From Typha latifolia (lineage: Eukaryota; Streptophyta; Magnoliopsida; Poales; Typhaceae), in contig CM034104.1 in the NCBI GenBank assembly GCA_019914945.1, forward strand, positions 10,094,046 to 10,158,045: a stretch of DNA of 64,000 bases. The letters are read 5' to 3'. Both the position numbers and the translations under genes were made by a program. Positions 45,773 to 56,550 of this stretch are shown here, piece by piece. The notes beneath the pieces were generated by a model. The model was given only the letters and a program-made list of their open reading frames with translations, had not been told where the DNA came from and did no database searches. Position 1 is the stretch's first letter. The number at the start of each line of letters is the position of its first letter.

Positions 45773-48321
45773 TGTAATAACCCAACAAAAAATATTTAAT
45801 GGGCACGACGCGACCGGTCACGCTGTGGCCGGCCTCGTGCCCAGCATGCCTTGCATGCAGTGCCAGCGATGGAGGTGCCACACACCTCCACGCTGCGGCG
45901 ATGCGTGGAGGTGGGACCGGGCCCACCAGCCACTCCGCCGCCGCCGTGTGACATGCTCTCTCTCTCTTTAATATTTTTCTCTCTTTCTCTTCGCCGCGTT
46001 CTCTCGATCTCTCTCTCTCTAGCTCTCTCTTTCTCTCTCCCTCTAGTGCACTAGCAGTCATTAACCGCCGAGAAGAGCCGCCGTCGACCCTTCCATCCAT
46101 CGGTGAGCCTCTCTCCCTCCTTCTCTTTTTCTCTCTCTCCCTCTCTCTCTCTCTATCTCTCTTTCTCTCTTTGTCAACTTCCTCTCGAGACCGCCAGAGG
46201 TTTGAGTGGCCACCAGTGGCCGTACTCCTCCCATGTGGTACTCAAATAATTATTTTTATATTTATGGATAATGATTATTATGTGTATGATTAGTAACTAG
46301 TTAAGTAAAAGTAGTAATTGCTAAATAATTGAATTATAGTTAGTTATTTTATGTACATATATTTTAATTATATTATTGTATATCTGATTCTTTTATGCTT
46401 AAAGAGGTTAATTATTATGCCTAATATATAATTAGAATAAGGACATCTGAGTTATATATATATTGTATATCAAGTTATTTAATAAAATCAAATAATTTAT
46501 TATATTTTGCACTAATGAATTCTAAATAGGATAAACGGCTAACATCATACTACTTAAATAATTTCATATTCCAACCCCCTTGTTCAAGACCCCGTGGACT
46601 TAGCTATTGAGGCTTGATCGTTGTCGTAGCAATGTGAATGAGCGGTTGTTTGATATTTTACAATGGTGGTGAGTAGTCTTATCCCCTATACGCCTTTTTC
46701 AAATTAGGTTATATTATATATTATGTATATGCATATTTTGGCCTCCAGCATGATTATATGATTTTATTTAGAGATGATTACAGTCGAGCATATTTTATCA
46801 TATATTTGATTATGCTGATATGGGATATGAGTACATTGGTGATATATATAGAGATGATTGAAGATGATTCTACTGTTATGATTGTATACTGAGTTGATTT
46901 GTAGCATGAGTATGCATGTTATAGATTAGCATGAGTATGCATGTGTTGACTACATAGTGGAGATTACATTGTATCATTTTTTCTTAATTCCTATTCCACC
47001 TAAATTTTTGTTATGTAGTAATTTGTTATCGTACTGGATATATGCATATGATCTGTCATTTAGAAGGAAAGCATAAAATGTGATTAATAGGATAGTTGAT
47101 AGAAAACGTGAGGATATCCGAGTGGGCGCGAGGGTTAGGACGCACTTGATGGATGATTGATCGCTCAACATAGTCGCAATCCTGTTGGCCTTATGTCCGA
47201 GGTTGTTAGTATGTGTGCCCAGCAGACATTCAGACACATATCGTTCGCCAGGGCATATGTGGCGAGTTATCCTCACGAGGTTTCTATCAGCTAGAAAGGT
47301 GTCCGGTCTGGATGGATGTTGGTACCCTTAGTGGATAGTAGGGTATGATTATATTTGAGATACTCCTTGTAGATGACAGAGTATGCTCTGAGCCTTCGAA
47401 CATGATGTTGAGACCGGGTACCGGGTGTTGACTGTGCACAGTGGTCTAGTATGATGATGAGATATAGAGATGATATTGATGATTGAGATGTTGAGAACTG
47501 CATATGATTTTATTCTCATCTAAATACCTGATTATCAAATGGTCAATTTACATCATATATAGTTGCATTTGATATCATAGCATGGTCATAGATGGCATGC
47601 ATTATGTGTCATATTTGAGAGAGAGTTATGATGATAATATGACATGGAGATTTGTTTACTTATTGTCGAGGATTATATGCTTTTATCAGTTATGACATAT
47701 TATCTACATTTCAATTATATATTATTGATGTTAAATTCATACTCTCATTCATAACATGATGCTCTTTCTGATTTATATTATTCAGTATATGATTTACTCT
47801 TTGTTTGGCTTCACTAATTCAGGGTAAGGTCTATTCACTAAGCCTTTAGCTCATGACTCTATTTGTTTTCTCCTTTCCAAAAACCCAGGTGAACGAGTGG
47901 GGCAGGATACTCCCTTAGACATCTTGCTAGTGGGTGAAGAGTAGTGTGTGGTTAGTGTTATGCGCTAGATGAGTTATTTTATTCGATGTATTATTGGACA
48001 TCCTCCAAAGTGTGTCTTTATCCTTATCTTATATTCTAGCAAGTGACTTTATACTTGTATAATTATGTATATACCACCATTGTATATATATTGTAGTGAA
48101 AAGCTCTTGATGATGTGTTGTGGCTTGTGTGGGGCCCAAGTAGGGTTATCCGTGTACTGTTGACAGTTAGACTTGTGTTATTCTTAGTTTAAATATTGTG
48201 GATAAATTTATTATATTGATACATGTTTATTTGATTATTAGTAACTAACCAAATAGTCAGGTGCCACGCACGTGCCATGTGGGCTTGTGCCATGCACGTG
48301 TTTAGGGTCGTGGGTGTTACA
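45773..48321 (+). repeat. Chromovirus 3' LTR, Y/X mosaic
   Basis: 2549 bp, starting TGTAATAACCCAAC and ending GGGTGTTACA. From 46530 to about 47860 it follows the Y-type LTR (for example gagtgggcgcgagggttagg at 47118). From about 47870 to the end it follows the X-type (ccaaaaaccca, gaacgagtgg, caccattgt, ggggcccaagtagggttatc). The CT-rich 5' part occupies 45950-46190. Confidence 0.85.
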
Positions 48322-49460
48322 ATAATTATACTCTTATTATAAAATGCTAGTTATAATATAAGGAGAAATAATTATAAATAAGATAGAAGTATAGACAAGA
48401 TCTATTTTATAATAAATTTTATTATTCTTACTCTATCTTGATTAATCGGAAATTATATAGTCTTTACTTAATTATACAAAATAATAAATAAATAAATAAA
48501 TAAGATTAGTATCTTATTCTACACAAAATAGTATATAATAAATTGTTAAAATTACTTAAAATGTATATATTATGAATATTAGTACATAAATCTAATAATT
48601 ATAATTTACAAAACTATCTACTAATCTAATAGAAATATAAATAAATATAAGTATTACCTATATCTATGTGTAATAGTTTATAACCTAATTAATCATTAAC
48701 TATACTAATTATAATTATTAATAATCATATTGAAGAATATATATCACTATTAAAATAATTAATATCTAAATAATCTATTTGCGCTAATTAAGAAAGAAAT
48801 ATCTAAACAAATAACATAAATAAAATTAAAAAAAATAGCATTGCTTGCAAAAAGAGAATGAGAAGAAGGAGAAGAAGCTGAGGAAGAAGAAGAAAGGAAG
48901 AAGAAAGAAGAAAGAAGAAGAAGAAGAAGAAGAAGAAGAAGAAGAAAGAAGAAAGAAGAAGAAGAAGAAGAGAAGAGAAGAGAAGAGAAGAGAAGAGAAG
49001 AAGAAAGGAAAGAAAGGGAGGAGGAGGATTGGCGCCGGCAGGGAGGGCACCGACCCCTGGTGGCCAGCCAGCGGCGGCCTCTCGTTGGCAGCTCAACTCC
49101 GGCGAGCCCGAGCCCACGGGCAAGAAAAAGAGAGGACGAGAGAGAGAGAGAGAGAGAGGAGAGAGGGAGAGAGAGAGAAAGAGAAGAAGTAAGGAGAAGA
49201 GCTCACCTCGGCGGTGACGACGGTGGTAGGCCGGCGTCAGCAAGAGAGAGAGAGGCGGTGGAGACGTCGGCGCTGCAGCTGCCTCGCCGGCGGGCCCACC
49301 GAAGCTAGATGGCTCAGCCTAGTTGGCCGAGTCGGGGGCTAGGGGTGCGTGGCACCCCTAGCCCGTGCCACCCCAACATGGCATGGCCACGTTGTGCCAT
49401 GAAAATATTTTTTTACTTTTTTATTTTATTTTATATTCTTTTTTGGAATTGATTGTTATA
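48322..49460 (-). mobile_element. 5' part of the reverse Y-type solo LTR
   Basis: Reverse complement of the first 1.4 kb of the Y-type LTR (compare 32928-34390), with a (GAA)n tract at 48845-49020 and the GC-rich start at 49020-49400. It ends gttata at 49460, followed by ttttc. With 38359-39986 it makes one solo LTR split by the chromovirus. Confidence 0.8.
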
Positions 49461-50184
49461 TTTTCTCCTCATGAAGACTTTGTGACATCTTTGGGGAGGA
49501 CTTTGTGACATCTTTGGTAATGGCTTTCGTAGCGTAGTTGGAAGAACCAAGCTGGTCGTCAAACATGGAAGGTGCACTTCACATCGTCAACCGGCTCCGA
49601 CAACCTTGCCCCACCTTGTGTGGGTGTCATTAGTGGTGAGGGTTGTTTTGGTGTCCAATTGGCTCGTCGGTAGCGGCGATCGCCGACAACCATCCTTCTA
49701 TCATCATTGATCCTTTGAGAAAGAAGATGCCAGACTCGGGCTCAACTCAAGTGAATTACTTTATTTTTTTAATTAGGCTTCCTGTTTGGATTTTGGACTC
49801 CCTGAGCTTGATTTGACTCAATTTAACGATTAAATTAGTATTAATTGTAGAAATTCTATTTATAGTTTGATTAAAATGTGTATGGTGCTGATTTTTTTCT
49901 TACCAAGATTAGAGATTTAAGTATTATACTTGGACATGAGTGGATTCACTCACACTTTGTACTCATCTTATCTTTTATGTTATTATGTTACTATATTATT
50001 TTCGTGCAACAATACAATATTTTCTTCATGCAGTACATATATTATATTATCTTTGTACAATATTACTCTCAGAATTTGTTATCCTTAATGCAATTAGTAA
50101 ATATATTGATGGGTAAACATGGGAACTTAAATTATGGTAGATATGACTTAGAGTGTAGTCCGATATGAATCTCCACAACTTTTT
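49461..50184. other. Flank of the Y-type solo LTR; short tandem repeat at 49472-49518
   Basis: A 26-bp unit (ggactttgtgacatctttgg) occurs twice in a row. The rest has no gene. The open frame at 49878-50168 is AT-rich with no recognisable domain. Confidence 0.4.
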
Positions 50185-51754
50185 GTGTAACACACGTAAG
50201 GACCCTTCACCTCTTTTCCCCTCACTACTTGCCCGACGGAGGATCCTTGTCCTCTATTAGGGCGGATTGGCAAGTGGTCCTGCACACGCCACCAACTGCG
50301 TGTGCAGGGAGTATGGCCTCAAGTAGAGGACCGACGATCTCGTCCCCACTTTATCTTCTCTCATCCTCCTCTCTCTTTCTTAGCGTTCTCCAATCGAGGG
50401 TCGTCTCGGTTTCTTCGGTCAGCGTTTTCATTGTCGCGATCGGATTTCGACAATCACCTTCCTTGTTTCCTTCATCATCGGTGAGCCCTTTGACTTTTCT
50501 CTTCCCTAAGCGTTCATAATCTAGCGTCGCTTGTCGGCATGGTTGGACAGTGATGAGTTTTGATGGTCGATGAGCTCCAACTGGCGATCTTCAAGGTCAG
50601 GGGAGTTTGGGAGCCACCTAGTAAGGCTTAGTGCCATCATCGATCGTCGGTGAGACCCGGGTTATCCCACCCATGCTGTGTTGTTTCACGTCGGTGTTGG
50701 CATTTAGGCTTTTCAGCGACATCCTCCGCGGGCCATGACGATCCTCTCACCACTTTCCCTGACCCCCATCGCACTTTTTTGGTGCCTTGTCGTATTACTT
50801 CTCCCCTCCCCAATGCCAAACCCATCTCGACCTTTGATCCCCCCTTTCTCCGCCTCACCGACGGCCACCTAGTGATGGTTAGGCACTTTTGAGGTAGGAT
50901 TTCCTTCCTTTGTGACCCTCACTCCTCTCTTGCTTCTTCTAGTCTACCGGTGACAAGTGGTCGTCGGATTCGCTACCCACTTCCATTACGAGGTGCGAGC
51001 AAAGGAGGGAGTTTAACTCCCTCCTTTGTGGGCTTAGTTGGGCCAACTTGGCCCGATCCCTTTCGAATTGGGCCGAGCTATCTTGCTTGAGCACATTTGG
51101 ACTATGGGCTGGCAAGCCCAAGCCCATTAGGGCAGCTATTGAATCGTAGCCTAGGCCCATTGTGGGCTAAACCTTAGCCCTAACCTATAGTTGATAGTTT
51201 TAGACTTTAAATTAGTTAAGGGTGTTATGAATTGATTTCTAACTCAACCTTTTGTCGTAGATATCTTCGAAACTAGTGCCCGCCCCAGAGTGGACTAGGA
51301 ATAGTGTAGGCCAAATTGTCACTAGGGAAATTTAGCGTGTTCAGACTATCAACCTTTGCTATTATTACTTGATGTGAGGTGTTAAGTTGTATTGTAAAAT
51401 GATTGTCGATGGCATCATAGCCTAAATATTGTAGTTATACATATTAATATAACCTAGTAGTTGATTTGATTAGTTTTATCATGATTGATATGCATATCTA
51501 TGCATACTTATGTATAATAGCACATATATGCTACTCCACGATAATGATACTTTTTAGTATACTTATTTGTGTTGTATATTATCATACCACTAGCACACGT
51601 ACACCATTATGAATGGGTGACATCTATTTATCGACAAGTACCAAACACCTCCTTAGTCAGGGTAAAAGGCGGGAGAACTATATTATTATATAATAGAGTC
51701 CACACTTGAGATCTTAGATAGTAGGTCTGAAGAAATTAGCATGTTATTCGTTAG
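50185..51754 (+). repeat. Family B LTR, third copy, truncated at 51754
   Basis: Begins tgtaacacacgtaagg. CT-rich leader and GC-rich region to 50900, GGGCCAAC/GGCCCA-rich region 51020-51180, then the taccaaacacctcc block and gagatcttaga at 51640-51720 shared with the other copies. It stops abruptly at gttattcgttag, where the right inverted-repeat arm begins. Confidence 0.55.
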
Positions 51755-52600
51755 TGTAAACCCACAAACCCTAAACACGTGCATGACACGAGCTCACATG
51801 GCACGTGCTTGGCACTTAACTTTTTGGTTAGTTACTAACAATCAAATAAATCTATATAACATCATAATTTTATCCACAATATCTAAACTAAGAATAACTC
51901 AAGTTTAACTATCACAGCATACGGATAACTCTACTTGAGCCCCACACAGGCCACAACACATCATCAAGAGCTTTTCACCATAATATATATACAATGATAG
52001 TATATACGTAATTATACAAGTACAAAGTCACCTGCTAAAATATAAGACAAGGATAAAGATACACTTTGGGGGATGTTCACTCATACATCAGATAAAATAA
52101 CTCATCTAGCATATAACACTAACCACACTCTACTCTACATCCACTGGCAAGACCTCCAAGGGAGTATCTTGATCCAATCGTTCACTTGGGTTTTTGGAAA
52201 GGAAAAAACAGAAAGAATCATAAGCAAAATGCTTAGTGAATAGACCTTACCCCGAATTAGTGATGTTAAATAGAGAATAAATTATGTACTAGATAATATG
52301 AATCAAAAAGCAGCATGCTGCCATGTATGAATATATATATATGTATCATCAATGACATATATATGAATAAAATCAATTCTCATGAATGAACATATTATAT
52401 CCTCAACTAAAAATATATCACATGATGAAATGATTATATAACATCACCGAATATAACAACATATCATGTATAACAATTATGATCTAACGATACTAGTCAC
52501 ATCAATGATGATGCATGATGCATGCCAACCACTAGATAATCCACATATTTTTCACAATCACAATCATCCGTCTCAACTCTAAATATCATCCACCATGCTG
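51755..52600 (-). repeat. X-type LTR 3' part, reverse
   Basis: Starts tgtaaacccacaaaccctaa, the exact complement of the end of the chromovirus 5' LTR. It shares that LTR's variant ending (tgggtttaca), not the tgggtgttaca of the 3' LTR. Confidence 0.8.
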
Positions 52601-53185
52601 GACGCCTCTCAAATTAGGTTATATTATATACTATGTATATACATGTTTTAGCCTTCAGCATGATTATATGACTTTATTTAGAGATGATTATAATTGAGCA
52701 TATTTTTATCATACATATAATTAGGCTGATCTTGGATATGAGTATGATGATGATAAATAGTGATGATTAAAAATGACTATACTATTATAATCTTATGTCC
52801 AATTGATTTGTAGCATGAGTATGTATGTGATAGATTAGCATGGGTATGCATATGTTAACTACATAGTTGGAGACTATATTACATTATTTTTCTCTTGATT
52901 CTTGTTATATCTAAATTCCTGTTATACATTGACTTGTTATCGTACTGAATATATGCATATGATTTGTCATTTAAAAGAAAAGCATGAAATGTGATTAATA
53001 TGATAGTTGATAGAAAGCGTGAGGATACCCGAGTGGGCGTGAGGGTTAGGACGTCGCTATGTGCACAACAGACATTTGGACACATGTTGTTTGCTAGGGC
53101 ATATGTGGTGAGTTATCCTCACGTATTTCTATTAGCTAGAAAGGTGCCCGGTCTAGATAGATGTTGTTAACCTTAGCGGATGGCA

Positions 53186-53201
53186 GGGTTTGGTTATGTT
53201 T
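53186..53201 (+). repeat. 16-bp LINE target-site duplication, left (gggtttggttatgttt)
   Basis: Identical to 54496-54511. The filled-in site reads like the uninterrupted LTR at 47340-47370, which confirms the pre-insertion sequence. Confidence 0.92.
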
Positions 53202-53258
53202 TTTTATTTTTGATGGAATGAGCTATAGTTAGCTATTAATAATTGGCACACATGGGTT

Positions 53259-53798
53259 CTACCCCACTTCGCCCAAGTCATACAACTCTTGAGGGATTGG
53301 TTCCCTGGCTCGGATCATGCCGGCCCGGGTTGAATCCAATCCTCTCACCGCGGCCCAGTCGGCCAGCCTGTTACAACTCCTCCCTACATGACCTACAGTA
53401 CATTCCACTAACCCATTCGTTTGGGTTTTACAGTCGCGAATGATACTTCTAATCTGCCAAGGACAGGGCCTCTCCTCCTTCATTATCTTCACCAAAACCT
53501 CTGAATTCGACTCCACCTCCACTGGCTGCTCCGCCCCGAGAAGACTCAATCCCATTCGGAGAGCCCAGGCTTCCGCAAACAAAGCTGACACTGCCGGCAC
53601 TGGTTCCCATCTAGCTATTACAATCCTTCCCCTGTCATCTCTGATAACTGCCCCCGCTCCTGCTTGACAAGCCCCAGCCCGGAATGCCCCATCAGTGTTC
53701 AATTTCACTTGTCCCTCTCGTGGTCTACGCCACTCTTCCTGCATTTGTCTTCCTACTGTTGCGTTTTCTGTCGTGGCCGCCGCATACTTGCTAGTCAT
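53259..53798 (-). pseudogene. LINE RNase H-like domain (RVT_3 type)
   Basis: 179 codons without a stop. NTDGAFR (first catalytic Asp), GAGAVIRDDRGRIV, AEAWALRMGL (Glu), VESNSEVLVKIM, and NRLADWAA (last Asp) are in family order. The usual third acidic residue in the VES-D-S position is Asn here, so the domain as read would be catalytically impaired. It is the tail of the LINE ORF2 protein. The upstream frame joins zf-RVT pieces only through a break near 53800-53870. Confidence 0.85.
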
Positions 53799-53870
53799 GA
53801 CTAGACTTCATCTCGCCACCACTGCTGCACCCTCCAAGCTCTCGCCAAAGGCCACTCGGTTTCGCTGCTT

Positions 53871-54482
53871 CTAGATACCCCAGCACGTGTTCGCTATTAG
53901 CGCCCTGACGTAGTCGTCGCCTACAGTTCTCCTCCTCCACGTCGTAGTTATCCACTCCGAGTTCACTGACTCACACATCTCCGCAGTCTCCGGTATTGCC
54001 GTACCCAACTTGGCCCACACTTCTTTGCTATATCGGCATCCATAGAACAAATGGTCAATTGTCTCAATGAACAAACCGCATAGACTACATCTGTCCTCTC
54101 CTCCTACTCGGATAGCATGCAGCAGCTCTTTCGTGGGTAATCTTCCCCATAGGAGCTTCTAGCAAAACATTCGTACCCTAGGCGCCACCTTTAGCTTCCA
54201 CAGCTCCCACCAGCCAGGCCACACTTCGCCCTCCGCAGGCTTGAGAAATCTGTAGATGGATGAAGCCTTCGGGATCCCCAGGGTGTGTGGCCACCATATC
54301 CACGTGTCCTTGACCCCTGTGGTCGCCAAGGTGGTGCTGGCTATCTCAAACGCCAACTCCACCCTAGCCACATCCACAAAATTGTGCCCGCTGTTCTCTC
54401 TGCTTCTAAGAACCTCTGCCACTAAAAGATCTGTGCGCAGTAAGTCCCGATGCATGATGCGCGGTTGCCATCTCCATGGCAC
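53871..54482 (-). pseudogene. LINE zf-RVT region, broken
   Basis: Two open pieces, 54159-54482 (with KDTWIWWPHTLGIPKASSIY and WWELWKLKVAPRVRMFC) and 53871-54074 (ETIDHLFYGCRYSKEVWAKLG), match the order of the zf-RVT domain that follows reverse transcriptase in plant LINEs. A stop just after RMFC separates them. Confidence 0.8.
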
Positions 54483-54495
54483 TGTCGATGTCCAC

Positions 54496-54511
54496 GGGTT
54501 TGGTTATGTTT
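54496..54511 (+). repeat. 16-bp LINE target-site duplication, right (gggtttggttatgttt)
   Basis: Identical to 53186-53201. Confidence 0.92.
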
Positions 54512-55735
54512 GAGATACTCCTTATGGATAACAAAGTAAACTATGAGCCTTCAAGCATGATGTTGAAACCGGGTACCGAGTGTTGATTTTGCATAGTAGT
54601 CTAATATGATGATGATATTCAGAGATGTCATTAATGACTGAGATGTTGAGAAATGCATATGATTTCATTATCATTTGATTATCTAATTATCGAGTATTCA
54701 ATATGTGGTTGCATTTGATATTATAACATAGTCATTGTCGGCATGCATCATATGTGTCATATTTGAGAGAGAGTTATAATGATGGTATGATATGGAGATT
54801 TGTTTATACATTATCGAAAATTATATATTTTTATCAGTTATGACATAATATCTATCTTTCATTTATATATTATTGAAAATACATTCATATACTCATTCAT
54901 GGCATGATGCTCCTATGTGATTCATATTATCCAGTACATGATTTACTCTTTGTTTGACATCACTAATTCAGGGCAAGATCTATTCACTGAGCCTTATGCT
55001 CATGATTCTCTTTATTTCTTTTCTAAGCCCCTCATATATGTGGTGCGTATATCGACTTGAGGTATTCTGATAAGATATTTCTAGAATGATGAGGTGAGCT
55101 ATATATGCGAGACGGTATAGATGATAATTTGTATAGAAATTGAGTTGTATCGTTGTTTATTATATTTATACTTTATTCTACTAGACGATGATTTATATAA
55201 CATAGGTCGGATTATATTATACTCATGTGTTGGTAGTTATAAGTTGTATCATGATGGTTTGGCGTGGCCTATGTGAGCCTTGCCAAATTATGTAGTGGTC
55301 TAGTGTATATTATTATAGACTAGAATATTCATATGTTAATAAGTTTATCTGATTGATAGTATAATTTATTTGGTAATGGATTATGTGAGTATGGATATGT
55401 TAGCAGATTTTATTTGATAATGTCATGATAATATGGGCACAGAAGTGTATCTGTGCGTGATGGGCTCCGCCCAACCTATCGCGTGTGCTGCACGTGCCGT
55501 GTGGATGCGTGGGCGTGTATGTGCCCATGCCGGGCAACAGTGTTATAGAAAAACTTGTCCAGAAGGTGGGACACAATTGACGTCGACAATGGTGACCAAA
55601 TGTGACAAGCAAAAACAACAATGGCTAAGTTACATGGTGTAATCTCTCATGGAAGCATAGAGTAGGTACTCATGAAGGGTACCCCGTAACTTATAGCATT
55701 GGGATGGCCATACTAACCTTTTCGAGTTATCTAAA

Positions 55736-56490
55736 TGCGATCGGAACTCACCAACTAGCGAAATTCCCAAATAAAACCAAAATTCAAAATGAGGATAAAC
55801 TATATTATACTTAATTAAATTAGATTTATCTATAGGGGACGATATAAGACTCATAGGTGAGTCAATCCATAAATTTTGATTGCTCGGATATTGCTCCGAC
55901 TATTCAATTCGACAACATGTGATAAGAAATACCTTAGATTTTTATATAGGAATATTTTTAGGGTTAGCTATTGTGAAAATCAATGACTCCACGGAGAAAA
56001 TTATGGCCACCTTCTTTGTCAATGTAATACGTAATGTAATAAGTGATAAGGAGGGAAAGAGATGCACATGCATTAGGCATTACCTTATTAGACAAATAAT
56101 GTCATTATGAAAGAAAAACGAACATAATAATTATGATCGAAGCATAATCAACCTCAAACAAAAAAGAAATAGATAAAAATATAAAGAAAAAAATTTGTAG
56201 CATCCTATTTTATACTCGTTTATCCGATTTAGTCATAAAATATATTTTTGCAAAAAAAAAACACAATAGAAAGACCATATCTTCTCTATTTTTTTAATTT
56301 TTTCTAATAAAATATTCAACTTTTCAGTGTTTTCTAAAATGCTGAACAATTTAATGCTTTATAAAATTAATCTTTTGACATTTCTATCTAAAAATAAAAT
56401 GGTAAATTTATCATTGTTTAGAAAAGGGCTAGTATGGTCAAAAACTTTATTTTTGATACCCCTACAGTTCACCACCACTCCACAAACTGC
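55736..56490. other. Upstream region of the 56551 gene
   Basis: AT-rich, no gene. It begins where the inverted repeat ends. Confidence 0.3.
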
Positions 56491-56509
56491 GTATATATAT
56501 ATATATATC
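56491..56509 (+). promoter_or_regulatory. TATA-type run upstream of the 56551 gene
   Basis: GTATATATATATATATATC lies 42-60 bases before the start codon, so the leader would be short (about 20-30 bases). Confidence 0.45.
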
Positions 56510-56550
56510 TTTCTCGTCTCAAATACTCCAAAAAGGCACAAATATCAAGT

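Larger units (their letters stand above)
39987..48321 (+). mobile_element. Ty3-type LTR retrotransposon, chromovirus of the Tekay/Del group, decayed
   Basis: Order: truncated 5' LTR (39987-40859), primer-binding site (40868-40880), gag and protease (41039-42817), reverse transcriptase, RNase H and integrase with chromodomain (42831-45734), polypurine tract (45757-45772) and 3' LTR (45773-48321). Gene order, the integrase GPY/F region and the C-terminal chromodomain place it with the chromoviruses. It is inserted in a reverse Y-type solo LTR. A deletion removed the first two thirds of the 5' LTR and about 270 bp of its host LTR. At least eleven stop codons and one frame change make it inactive. 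Confidence 0.9.
53202..54495 (-). mobile_element. 5'-truncated LINE (L1 type) 3' end
   Basis: 1294 bp inserted on the minus strand. The A-rich tail appears as the T-rich run at 53202-53216, at the 3' end of the element, and the 5' side is truncated within the reverse-transcriptase C-terminal region at 54495. The 16-bp perfect duplication, A tail and 5' truncation are the marks of target-primed reverse transcription. It carries zf-RVT and RNase H parts and interrupts the right inverted-repeat arm only. Confidence 0.92.
52601..55547 (+). mobile_element. Y-type LTR 3' part, forward, interrupted by a LINE
   Basis: Begins at gacgcctctcaaattagg, an internal LTR position, and ends tgttata followed by gaaaa. 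Matches 34657-36374. Confidence 0.8.
51755..55735. repeat. Right arm of the 2.67-kb inverted repeat (partner 38187-40859)
   Basis: Contains the X-type LTR end inverted (51755-52600), then the Y-type LTR 3' part forward (52601-55547), then the 188-bp flank (55548-55735). It carries the same internal junction as the left arm. Without the LINE (53202-54495) and its target duplication it is about 2.67 kb, equal to the left arm. Confidence 0.85.

Noticed and set aside
48803..49243. Open frames of 146 and 115 residues on both strands
   Set aside because: Same cause: the (GAA)n/(TTC)n tract of the inverted LTR copy.
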